10,841 nucleotides of DNA from Ruminococcaceae bacterium UBA4306 (GTDB lineage Bacteria > Bacillota > Clostridia > Oscillospirales > Acutalibacteraceae). Below the pieces are notes generated by a model, which worked only from the letters and a program-made list of their open reading frames with translations, had not been told where the DNA came from and did not search any database. Position numbers and translations under genes: made by a program. This document shows positions 1 through 6,309 of this stretch, in pieces (the stretch's first letter is position 1; every line of letters begins with the position of its first letter). The stretch covers positions 3,484 through 14,324 of the forward strand of contig DGUQ01000119.1 in the NCBI GenBank assembly GCA_002394725.1, in the 5' to 3' direction.

Positions 1-165
1 CATTTGAAGGTCGTGTATTCTCAGGAAGAAGCGCTCACCCCCGAGGGCGCGACGGAGGAGCTGCCGCAGGGCAGGCGCTCGATCCCCGGCTCAACAGCCT
101 TCGTGCCGTCCGTCGCCGGACTGATCCTCGCAGGAGAAGTGATCAAGGATATCGTGAACAGATAG
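1..165 (+). CDS. tcdA: tRNA threonylcarbamoyladenosine dehydratase (ThiF/MoeB-like), C-terminal fragment
   Basis: This is the last 54 codons of a gene that begins before the window, in frame 1 and ending at TAG 163-165. The visible peptide has a KVVYSQEE segment, an acidic variable stretch, then RRSIPGSTAFVPSVAGLILA and GEVIKDIVNR. The IPGS..FVPSVAGLI.AGEVIKD ending is, from family knowledge, typical of the TcdA (YgdL/CsdL) branch of the E1-like ThiF/MoeB/HesA family. TcdA uses ATP to cyclise t6A37 to ct6A in tRNAs that read ANN codons. The catalytic and nucleotide-binding parts lie outside the window, so another ThiF-family member cannot be fully excluded. A terminator follows directly, so this gene is not cotranscribed with asnB. 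Confidence 0.8.
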   Translation, partial: HLKVVYSQEEALTPEGATEELPQGRRSIPGSTAFVPSVAGLILAGEVIKDIVNR

Positions 166-173
166 CAAATACG

Positions 174-199
174 CCGGTCGTATCATACGGCCGGTTTTT
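174..199 (+). terminator. Rho-independent terminator after tcdA
   Basis: A 9-bp stem (174-182 with 186-194, one G-T pair) closes a 3-base loop and is followed by five T at 195-199. It starts 9 bases after the stop codon at 165. Confidence 0.85.
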
Positions 200-287
200 G
201 TTGTTTATCAAGGGGAAATGACTGTCAGTTTGGCTAAAAGCGCTAATTATTTTTGTGATACCGCCTTGAGGGTTTGACAATATTTTC

Positions 288-316
288 TTGCAGTTTGGCA
301 CAAGATGTGGTATGAT
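288..316 (+). promoter_or_regulatory. Predicted sigma-A promoter of asnB
   Basis: A TTGCAG box (288-293), a 17-base spacer and TATGAT (311-316) are preceded by TG at 308-309, giving an extended -10. Transcription would start near 323 and leave a leader of about 87 bases before the ATG at 410. An alternative TATAAT (316-321) overlaps and could pair with TTGGCA (295-300) at a short 15-base spacing. The rest of the 166-409 gap shows only the upstream terminator and AT-rich sequence. No T-box or other recognisable riboswitch was seen. Confidence 0.6.
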
Positions 317-409
317 ATAATCGATAATATGCAATAATGAGATATTATGCGTATTGTCAGTATTGATGAACCTAATATAAAGCAGAATCTTTGAAAGGAG
401 TTTTGCGAT

Positions 410-2626
410 ATGTGCGGTATTTGCGGTTTTACAGGTGAGCTGGAACAGAGAGAAGACGTCATCCGAAAGATGACCGAGGTCATCACCCACCGCGGTCCGG
501 ATTCGGACGGCGTGTACATGGATGACTATATCGCGATGGGCTTTCGCAGACTGTCCATCATCGACCTCGAGAACGGCGATCAGCCGATCTACAACGAGGA
601 TGGTAATCTGGTACTCACCTATAATGGCGAAATATATAATTATCAGGAGCTGAAAAAGGAGCTCGAGGGACTGGGACACAAATTCTCGACCAGCAGTGAC
701 AGCGAGGTGCTGCTCCACGCCTTTGAGGAATGGAATGAGGATATGTTCGAGCATCTGCGCGGCATGTTCGCCTTCGCGATCTATAACAAAGAGACCAAGG
801 CGGTGTTCCTCGCGCGCGACTTCTTCGGCATCAAGCCCCTGCACTTCTCGATCATCGGCGACGATCTGTGCTACGCCTCCGAGATCAAGAGCATCTTAGA
901 GCACCCGAACTTTACCAAGCGCTTCAACGACAAGGCGCTGGACGCCTATCTGTCCTTCCAGTATGTGCCCCAGCCGATGACCTTCTTCAAGGACATCGAG
1001 TGCCTCTTGCCGGGTCACTTCATGTGGTTCCGAGACGGCGTTGTTGAGACACAGCGTTATTTTGAGCCCAAGTTCAGACCCGATCTGGAGATGACCGAGG
1101 ATGAGGCTGTCGATCAGATCGAGAAGGTCTTTGAGGACAGCATCAAGGCGCATAAGATCGCGGACGTCGAGGTAGGCTGCTTCCTCTCCTCCGGCGTCGA
1201 TTCCTCCTATGTCGCGTCCTACTTTGAGGGTCAAAAAACCTTTACCGTCGGATTTGATTTCGGCGAAAAATATAACGAGATCACATGGGCACAGTCCCTC
1301 TCCGAGAAGATCGGCGTCGAGCATCACGCCAAGCTGATCTCCTCCGAGGAGTTCTGGGCGGCTGTCCCCAAGGTGCAGTACCACATGGATCAGCCCTTGG
1401 CGGATCCCTCCTGTATCGCGCTGTACTTTGTGACCAAGCTCGCGAGCGAGCATGTCAAGGTCGTCCTCTCCGGCGAGGGCGCGGACGAGCTGTTCGGCGG
1501 CTACACCTGCTATAACGATCCGCGTGTGTTCAAGTGGTATCAAAAGCTCGTGCCCTATTTCCTGCGCCGCGGCATCGGCTGGGTCTGCAAGAAGCTGCCT
1601 GACGTCAAGGGTCGCGACTATTTGATCCGCGCGATCCATCCGCTTGAAAAGCGCTATATCGGCAACGCCTATATGTATGATGAAAAGCAGAAGAAGGCGT
1701 TGCTCAAAAATCCCGAGATCGCGTCCGACCCTGCGCGTATGTGCAGAAGAATGTACACCCGCGCGCGCCGATATGACGACGAGACTAAGATGCAGTATCT
1801 CGATATCAACATGTGGATGGTCGGCGATATCCTGCTCAAGGCGGACAGAATGAGTATGGCGAACTCTCTGGAGCTGCGCGTACCCTTCCTCGACAAAGAG
1901 GTGTTCAAGGTAGCGTCCTCTCTGCCGACTCCGCTGCGCGTCAATAAATATAACACCAAGTACGCGATGCGTAAGGCGGCGGCACGCCATCTGCCCGAGG
2001 AGGTCGCCGAAAAGCCGAAGCTCGGCTTCCCCGTGCCGACGCGCGTATGGCTCCGCGACGAGCATTACTATCATGTCGTCAAGGATATGTTCACCTCCCC
2101 GACAGCCGAGAAGTTCTTCAACACCGAGCTGCTGCTCCAGTATCTGGACGAGCATTTTGATGAAAAAGAGGATAACTCGCGCAAGATCTGGACGATCTAT
2201 GTGTTCCTCGTATGGTATCAGATCTACTTCGGCGCGGTAGCGCCCGAGGATCTGGCGCCTGCCGAAAGATCGGCTCCGATCGAGCCTGTTGAAGAAGCTC
2301 AGGCAGAGGATCAGGCGGATGCTGAGGGAGAGGAATTGCCCGAGGAAGAAGTCAACGCAGGGGGCACCAAGGTATTCAACCCCGTCAAGGGAGATGATCT
2401 CCCCGACGAGCTGCCCCTCCCCGAACAAAAGGAGAAAAGGGAAGAGGACGACATCGAGCCTGTACCGGCGTATGAGGAGATCTACTCATCATCGGATAAT
2501 CCGACTTCGCACCGCGTGAAGCTTGAGGCGGAGAGCAAGCCGATTTCCTTCACCGATGATATCGATCCCGAGGATTTCTTCGCGAGCCTGAAGGACAAGC
2601 TCAGAGAGAACATCGAGGATGAATGA
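410..2626 (+). CDS. asnB: Asparagine synthase (glutamine-hydrolysing) with acidic C-terminal extension
   Basis: The enzyme makes asparagine from aspartate, glutamine and ATP in the cytoplasm. Residues 1 to about 200 form the class II glutaminase: the start MCGICGF exposes the nucleophile Cys2, followed by HRGPD, GFRRLSIIDL, YNGEIYNY and DSEVLL motifs. The synthetase domain carries the pyrophosphate loop LSSGVDSS (259-266, where many homologues have SGGxDSS) and LSGEGADELFGG (353-364). The conserved core ends near WYQIYFG (602-608), matching the usual length of about 610-630 residues. A further 129 or so residues follow, about one third Asp/Glu by hand count and rich in Pro, ending in a more ordered-looking stretch (roughly 707-738). 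I do not recognise this tail. The start is set by AAAGGAG at 394-400, nine bases before ATG. The gene has its own promoter and terminator, so it may be a single-gene unit. The family can also modify other substrates, but nothing here suggests that. Confidence 0.93.
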   Translation: MCGICGFTGELEQREDVIRKMTEVITHRGPDSDGVYMDDYIAMGFRRLSIIDLENGDQPIYNEDGNLVLTYNGEIYNYQELKKELEGLGHKFSTSSDSEVLLHAFEEWNEDMFEHLRGMFAFAIYNKETKAVFLARDFFGIKPLHFSIIGDDLCYASEIKSILEHPNFTKRFNDKALDAYLSFQYVPQPMTFFKDIECLLPGHFMWFRDGVVETQRYFEPKFRPDLEMTEDEAVDQIEKVFEDSIKAHKIADVEVGCFLSSGVDSSYVASYFEGQKTFTVGFDFGEKYNEITWAQSLSEKIGVEHHAKLISSEEFWAAVPKVQYHMDQPLADPSCIALYFVTKLASEHVKVVLSGEGADELFGGYTCYNDPRVFKWYQKLVPYFLRRGIGWVCKKLPDVKGRDYLIRAIHPLEKRYIGNAYMYDEKQKKALLKNPEIASDPARMCRRMYTRARRYDDETKMQYLDINMWMVGDILLKADRMSMANSLELRVPFLDKEVFKVASSLPTPLRVNKYNTKYAMRKAAARHLPEEVAEKPKLGFPVPTRVWLRDEHYYHVVKDMFTSPTAEKFFNTELLLQYLDEHFDEKEDNSRKIWTIYVFLVWYQIYFGAVAPEDLAPAERSAPIEPVEEAQAEDQADAEGEELPEEEVNAGGTKVFNPVKGDDLPDELPLPEQKEKREEDDIEPVPAYEEIYSSSDNPTSHRVKLEAESKPISFTDDIDPEDFFASLKDKLRENIEDE

Positions 2627-2648
2627 TTATTTTCGCTGGATAATTCAA

Positions 2649-2675
2649 AAAACGCCGCTCCCCGAGCGGCGTTTT
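2649..2675 (+). terminator. Strong hairpin terminator between asnB and ribF
   Basis: A perfect 12-bp stem (2649-2660 with 2664-2675) closes a CCC loop. The stem has four A at its base on the 5' side and TTTT at its end on the 3' side, so it could act in either direction. It begins 23 bases after the asnB stop. Its end lies only 5 bases before the ribF Shine-Dalgarno sequence, leaving no room for a promoter between them. Confidence 0.8.
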
Positions 2676-2679
2676 CAGC

Positions 2680-2683
2680 AGGA
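2680..2683 (+). promoter_or_regulatory. Ribosome binding site that sets the ribF start
   Basis: AGGA lies 7 bases before ATG 2691 and just past the terminator hairpin. The in-frame ATG at 2619 overlaps the end of asnB. Using it would force translation through the hairpin and add 24 residues absent from the family, so 2691 is preferred. Confidence 0.7.
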
Positions 2684-2690
2684 AAACCAT

Positions 2691-3611
2691 ATGAAAGTCT
2701 ATTACAACCTGAAAGAATATATACCAAAAGAAACCGGCACAAGTGTCGCGCTGGGATTCTTTGACGGCGTACACAGCGGTCACCGCGCGGTGATCGGCAG
2801 CTGTGCCGCCGAAAAAGGGGACTGCCCCTGTGTGGTGCTGACCTTTCGCGAAAGCCCGGCAAAGGCGCTGGGCAGGCCGACTCCGACCCTGCTCAGCACA
2901 AATGAAAGAAAAGCGGAGCTGTTGGAGGCTATCGGCGTGGACGAAGTGATCTTCGCGGATTTCAACGCCGTTAAGGAGATGAGTCCGCAGGCTTTCGTCG
3001 CCGAGATCCTGTGTGACAAATTGCATGCGAAAAAGGTATTTTGCGGCTTTAATTACCGCTTCGGTCAAGGCGGCTCGGGCGATACCGAACTGCTGAAAAA
3101 GCTCTGTAACGAGCAGGGGATTTCTGTCGAGGTCAAGGAGCCCGTGCTCCTTGAGGGCGAGCGAGTTTCGTCCTCGCTGATCCGCCGCTGTATCGCCGAG
3201 GGCAGGATCGAAAAGGCAAATACCCTGCTCGGATATTCCTACGCCATCGAGGGCGCGATCGACAGCGGCAATCATATCGGATCGGCGTTGGGCTTCCCTA
3301 CCGTGAATATCCCGATCGGGGAGGGCTTGACCGTGCCGCGCTACGGAGTGTATGCCTCCGCGATCACCATCGACGGCAGGCGCTACAGGGGCGCGACCAA
3401 CATCGGCGTGCACCCCACGGTCGGCGCGCATGATATGCCGCTGTGCGAGACCTTTTTGCTCGATTTCGGCGGCGGCGATCTGTACGGAAAGAAGGCGACC
3501 TGTGAGCTGATCGCCTTTGTACGAGAGGAAAAGCGTTTTGGCTCCGTCGACGAGCTGAGCGCACAGATCAAAAAGGATTGTGAAACGATAGATAATATGT
3601 CATTAAGTTAA
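2691..3611 (+). CDS. ribF: Bifunctional riboflavin kinase / FAD synthetase
   Basis: RibF phosphorylates riboflavin to FMN and then adenylylates FMN to FAD, in the cytoplasm. The 306-residue length is normal for the family. The N-terminal adenylyltransferase domain shows LGFFDGVHSGH (21-31, the HxGH-type nucleotide site), VLTFRESP (around 48-55), GFNYRFGQGGSGD (119-131) and VSSSLIRRCIAEGRIEKANTLLG. The C-terminal flavokinase domain shows the GFPTVN substrate/Mg site (201-206), YGVYAS, ATNIGVHPTVG, then a conserved acidic segment ending in LYGKKA, and FGSVDEL near the end. The TFRESP segment departs from the more usual TFEPHP, and the loop reads GQGGSGD rather than the basic GKxRxGD. Both are worth noting but not disabling. 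The gene follows an asnB terminator with no promoter seen between, so expression depends on readthrough or on a start inside asnB. No FMN riboswitch is present. Confidence 0.93.
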   Translation: MKVYYNLKEYIPKETGTSVALGFFDGVHSGHRAVIGSCAAEKGDCPCVVLTFRESPAKALGRPTPTLLSTNERKAELLEAIGVDEVIFADFNAVKEMSPQAFVAEILCDKLHAKKVFCGFNYRFGQGGSGDTELLKKLCNEQGISVEVKEPVLLEGERVSSSLIRRCIAEGRIEKANTLLGYSYAIEGAIDSGNHIGSALGFPTVNIPIGEGLTVPRYGVYASAITIDGRRYRGATNIGVHPTVGAHDMPLCETFLLDFGGGDLYGKKATCELIAFVREEKRFGSVDELSAQIKKDCETIDNMSLS

Positions 3612-3641
3612 GGAAGGCTTTTAGAGGTTTTTCTACATCAA

Positions 3642-3668
3642 AGGCGCACGGATGATTTCCGTGCGCCT
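3642..3668. terminator. Shared terminator hairpin between convergent genes
   Basis: A perfect 11-bp stem (3642-3652 with 3658-3668) closes a 5-base loop. It lies 30 bases after the ribF stop and 16 bases past the stop of the leftward gene that ends at 3685. The T-runs on both sides are short and interrupted, so it may be a modest terminator in both directions. Confidence 0.7.
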
Positions 3669-3684
3669 GTTGTGCTTTAGGCAA

Positions 3685-4719
3685 TCAAAGATCGATCAAA
3701 TACCGCTGGAGCTTGGTCACATCGAGGATACTGCGCGTACCGTCGCGGTCAAAGTCGGAGTAATACTTTGCGGAATAACTCCATAAGCCGTCGTCCACCC
3801 TGATCTCGTCGTCCGTGGGGTAGTCGCGCACACCGACCTGACAGCGCTGCATGACGGTCGCGTCGATGATGGTAAGCTGATCATCACCGTCGAGGTCGCC
3901 CAGCAGTCTGCCGCTGCCGAGCTCATCGAACACCTTGACAAAGCCGTCATAGCCCTTGCGTGACGCTGACTGCGCGTCGACAAAGGTATCGTTCTTTACG
4001 TCATAGACGCCGTAGCCCGAATCAAACGGAACGCCGCAGCTGCCGAGCAGGATGACGCGGTTGCCGATGATGGTATTCAGAGGGGCAGGATACTCCATAT
4101 TGGTATAGCCGTTGATCAGCACCCAGTCGGTCTCACCGTTTTTGTCCTTATGCCGATACAGCTCTTTATACCGCAAAACCTCGACGTCGTTGAATTGCTG
4201 ATCACAGTAATCTTCAAAACGAGAACGGTAAGAATCGGACGAAGGAGTTGGCTCATTCACTAAAACGGTGTCACCATAATCAAGAATTTGAACTTCATCC
4301 AATTCAGCAATCGTGTAGATTTCTTCCTTTGTTAATCTAAGAATAACCAAAGGGGACGTCGTTCCGCAAAAGATAATATCTTCATCCGCAACTCCGACCT
4401 TTTCAATAAGCGCCTTATTTCCTGCCGCTTCAAGCTCTCCGGCAATTCTGTTGTATGTCTTGGAATAAATATCAACTTCTTCCAAGGTCATACATGTACC
4501 GGCGGTCAATCCACATTCTTCAAAGGTCTTGTGCTCAATGAGATCGGCATCATGTTGATAATAGAGCCATATACACGTTTCGATTCTTTCATTATCAGGC
4601 ATTGCTTTCATAACCTGCAACAGTGAATCAGAGATTTTTGTGCCTGTCGCAAAAGCTGTAATCGTCATACATGATAACAATACAGCGATCGCAAGCAAGA
4701 TGGATAATGCTTTTTTCAT
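3685..4719 (-). CDS. Secreted protein with C-terminal dockerin-type calcium-binding repeats, function unknown
   Basis: The 344-residue product starts with MKK and a hydrophobic core, and has a likely signal peptidase I site after AFA (22-24). Residues about 25-165 form an unrecognised region containing KEEIYTIAELDEV, a pattern I associate loosely with uncharacterised clostridial secreted proteins. Residues about 166-270 hold a Tyr/Asp-rich region, also unrecognised. The end has two EF-hand-like dockerin repeats with Asp at loop positions 1, 3, 5 and 12: D275/D277/D279/D286, and D322/D324/D326/D333 followed by LQRYL. Dockerins dock to cohesins in cellulosomes, but many gut Clostridia use such repeats in proteins with no known scaffold. 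The start is clear: AAGGAGGAG (4725-4733) lies 5 bases before ATG. The gene sits 68 bases after the anti-sigma gene with no terminator between, so cotranscription is likely. Base composition changes sharply within the gene: AT-rich for the N-terminal half, GC-rich after about 4200. Confidence 0.75.
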   Translation of the reverse strand: MKKALSILLAIAVLLSCMTITAFATGTKISDSLLQVMKAMPDNERIETCIWLYYQHDADLIEHKTFEECGLTAGTCMTLEEVDIYSKTYNRIAGELEAAGNKALIEKVGVADEDIIFCGTTSPLVILRLTKEEIYTIAELDEVQILDYGDTVLVNEPTPSSDSYRSRFEDYCDQQFNDVEVLRYKELYRHKDKNGETDWVLINGYTNMEYPAPLNTIIGNRVILLGSCGVPFDSGYGVYDVKNDTFVDAQSASRKGYDGFVKVFDELGSGRLLGDLDGDDQLTIIDATVMQRCQVGVRDYPTDDEIRVDDGLWSYSAKYYSDFDRDGTRSILDVTKLQRYLIDL

Positions 4720-4787
4720 GTTAACTCCTCCTTAGAATATCAGTGGGTAGCGCATAGGAATTGTGAAATAAGCTTTGATCACTTCAT

Positions 4788-5702
4788 TTAACCTGCGCTG
4801 AGGGTGGCTGTACCTTTGGCGATCACCACGCCGTTGCCGTTATAGAACTCATAGCGATACTTTCCGTCCGCGGGAAGGATACCGTGATCGCACGGACGGT
4901 ATGTGGCGGTATACCGTCCGCCGGAATAGGAGAGTGAGGCGATATGCTGAGCGGAGTAGAGGTCGCCGTCGCCGTACTCGGTGCCGTCAAGCCCGTATAC
5001 CCTGCAATAGATCGTTTGCCCCGTGATATAACGGTCGCTGAACGACGAGAAGGTGTTTCTGATCGTGGATTGATAGGGGCTTTGGGTCGGCTTCGGCGGT
5101 GTGGGCGCCTGCGTCGGATCATCCCACGATGGTTCCGACGGATTATCCCACGGCTCTTCGGTCGGCGGTACCGCAGGCGGATCAGCCTCGGTCTCGCGCG
5201 GCGGATCGGTTTCGACCGGTTGCGGTGATACGGTCGGTGACTGCGGCGTTTTGCCGTGCCGATCATCGGAGGGTGTGGAGCCGACCTGACCATCCGACGC
5301 GGTAGGAGTAGTCGGATCGCTTCCTCCGAAGAGGGTCTCAAAGAAACGCGCGATCCCGGATGTGTGTTCCGTGGGCTGAGAGTCGTTCTGCGCGTCGGGG
5401 ACAACGACGACCTCCGTCGCGACCGTCGCGCCGTACTCGTCGGTCGACCAAACGATCTGCGTCGCGTCGGGCTTAGAATCGGACTTTGTCGCTATAGGGG
5501 GCTTGCTGCCCATCGACAGAAAGAGGGCGATACTCAGCGCGGTGACCAGCACCACACTCGCTGCCATCGCGATAAAGCGCGGCTTGCGCCAAAGGGGGAC
5601 AGGCGGTTTTTCGCCCTCGGTCTCGGGGATCGCGAGCAGACGGTCCATCAGCGCATCGGGAACCTTTATGCTTTCTAAGGTACGGAAATTCAGTTCTTTC
5701 AT
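4788..5702 (-). CDS. Probable membrane anti-sigma factor with Pro/Thr-rich stalk and outer domain
   Basis: The 304-residue product overlaps the sigma gene by four bases (ATGA), the usual sign of translational coupling and of a sigma/anti-sigma pair. Residues 1-42 are a short cytoplasmic segment with LNFRTLESIKVPDALMDRLL, presumably sigma-binding. I see no HxxxCxxC zinc anti-sigma motif. Residues 43-64 are the single membrane span, with basic residues before it (N-in). Residues 65-128 include a short helix-like GIARFFETLFGG. Residues 129-208 are a low-complexity Pro/Thr/Ser/Asp/Glu stalk long enough to cross a cell wall. Residues 209-304 form a compact, probably beta-rich outer domain with two cysteines (233, 271) that could pair. 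GGAGGTGAT lies close to the start, which is therefore well set. I do not recognise the outer domain. The anti-sigma role comes from position and topology, not from a family motif. Confidence 0.72.
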   Translation of the reverse strand: MKELNFRTLESIKVPDALMDRLLAIPETEGEKPPVPLWRKPRFIAMAASVVLVTALSIALFLSMGSKPPIATKSDSKPDATQIVWSTDEYGATVATEVVVVPDAQNDSQPTEHTSGIARFFETLFGGSDPTTPTASDGQVGSTPSDDRHGKTPQSPTVSPQPVETDPPRETEADPPAVPPTEEPWDNPSEPSWDDPTQAPTPPKPTQSPYQSTIRNTFSSFSDRYITGQTIYCRVYGLDGTEYGDGDLYSAQHIASLSYSGGRYTATYRPCDHGILPADGKYRYEFYNGNGVVIAKGTATLSAG

Positions 5703-6196
5703 GCGTCATCACCTCCGTACAGCTCTCTGAGCTTTTGTCGGCCGCGGGATAACAGGGATTTGACGGTGCCGCTTTTGCTGCCGAGGATCTCGGCGATCTC
5801 GTCGACCTTGTAATCCTCAAAGTAGTACAGGTACAGCACCTCGCGGTATTTTGGGGTCAGCCGCATCAGCGCCCAGCTCATATCGTTGATATCCTCGGCG
5901 GCCGTACCGCTCGACTGAGGTTGGGGGGAGGAGCTCAGCACCTCGAGCGATACCACACGACGGCTCAGGCGCTGCGCTTTGCGGCATTCATTGATCGCGA
6001 CGCGCAGCAGCCATGCTTTCAGGTGGTTTTCATCATGGAAGTCGGGGGATTTTCGGAACAGCTTGACGAAGGTGTTTTGTACACAGTCATCCACCTCGGC
6101 GTTGCCGCTGAGCCGCACGACACAGGCAGTGTACACCGTTTTGGCATACCTTTGCACCGCTTCGTCAAAGCTCAGTCCGGCATACAGACGCGCCAT
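5699..6196 (-). CDS. ECF (sigma-70 family group 4) RNA polymerase sigma factor
   Basis: The 165-residue product has the two ECF regions only. Region 2 (about 10-76) shows VDDCVQNTFVKLFRK, the DVxQ/ETF-like core and -10 reader, followed by LKAWLLRVAINECR. Region 4 (about 108-160) shows LTPKYREVLYLYYFEDYKVDEIAEILG, then SGTVKSLLSRGRQKLREL, the helix-turn-helix that reads the -35. A Ser/Pro/Gln linker lies between. The start at 6196 is chosen because AAGGGGGG (6203-6210) lies 6 bases before it. The in-frame ATG at 6202 touches that site, and the ATG at 6307 would place coding sequence across the terminator of the upstream gene. The sigma factor presumably directs polymerase to a small regulon that may include its own operon. 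The signal is unknown. Confidence 0.93.
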   Translation of the reverse strand: MARLYAGLSFDEAVQRYAKTVYTACVVRLSGNAEVDDCVQNTFVKLFRKSPDFHDENHLKAWLLRVAINECRKAQRLSRRVVSLEVLSSSPQPQSSGTAAEDINDMSWALMRLTPKYREVLYLYYFEDYKVDEIAEILGSKSGTVKSLLSRGRQKLRELYGGDDA

Positions 6197-6202
6197 GTTC
6201 AT

Positions 6203-6210
6203 CCCCCCTT
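6203..6210 (-). promoter_or_regulatory. Ribosome binding site that sets the sigma factor start
   Basis: AAGGGGGG on the minus strand ends 6 bases before ATG 6196, a normal distance. This favours MARLYAG over the longer MNMARL or the 202-residue reading. Confidence 0.6.
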
Positions 6211-6223
6211 CTACAATATACAT

Positions 6224-6247
6224 CCGCGAGCAGGCGTTTTGGTTGCA
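6224..6247 (-). promoter_or_regulatory. Candidate ECF-type autoregulatory promoter
   Basis: On the minus strand, TGCAACC (6247-6241) resembles the AAC-containing -35 of ECF promoters. CGGATG begins 15 bases after the AAC, where a CGT/CG -10 is expected. A start near 6218 would give a leader of about 20 bases ahead of the ribosome site. No good sigma-A pair is seen in this gap, although a TATATT (6220-6215) lacks a -35 partner. This is a pattern match only. Confidence 0.35.
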
Positions 6248-6270
6248 TAGAAATGAATAATTTTCCACAT

Positions 6271-6300
6271 AAAAAACAGGCAGCGTTAACGCCGCCTGTT
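6271..6300 (-). terminator. Rho-independent terminator after the YfhO-family gene
   Basis: On the minus strand an 11-bp stem (6300-6290 with 6285-6275, one G-T pair) closes a TTAA loop and runs into six T (6276-6271, the first two inside the stem). It starts 9 bases after the stop codon at 6310. It isolates the membrane protein gene from the sigma operon. Confidence 0.9.
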
Positions 6301-6309
6301 GATCCATTA

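Noticed and set aside
274..279. Perfect TTGACA -35 box upstream of asnB
   Set aside because: No -10-like sequence lies 16-18 bases downstream (around 296-303). The promoter at 288-316 is better formed.
166..409. Possible T-box or other leader regulation of asnB
   Set aside because: The predicted leader is only about 87 bases and lacks the T-box sequence and an antiterminator/terminator pair.
896..2428. Long open frame of 510 codons on the minus strand inside asnB
   Set aside because: It lies antisense to a clear asnB with all motifs. Its peptide has the Leu/Arg/Asp/Gly-rich look of a GC-driven shadow frame, and no family is recognisable.
2619..2690. Longer ribF reading starting at ATG 2619 and overlapping asnB
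   Set aside because: It would translate through a perfect 12-bp terminator hairpin and add residues foreign to the family. ATG 2691 has AGGA at a normal distance.
2627..2690. FMN riboswitch ahead of ribF
   Set aside because: The gap is 64 bases and filled by the terminator hairpin. None of the conserved FMN aptamer segments is present.
4663..4719. Lipoprotein signal (LLSC, Cys17) in the dockerin protein
   Set aside because: The hydrophobic stretch continues past the Cys and ends in a good AFA signal peptidase I site, so a soluble secreted protein is more likely.
6197..6307. Longer sigma factor reading starting at 6307
   Set aside because: It would start inside the upstream gene's terminator region and add a non-ECF N-terminus. 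A strong ribosome site supports 6196.
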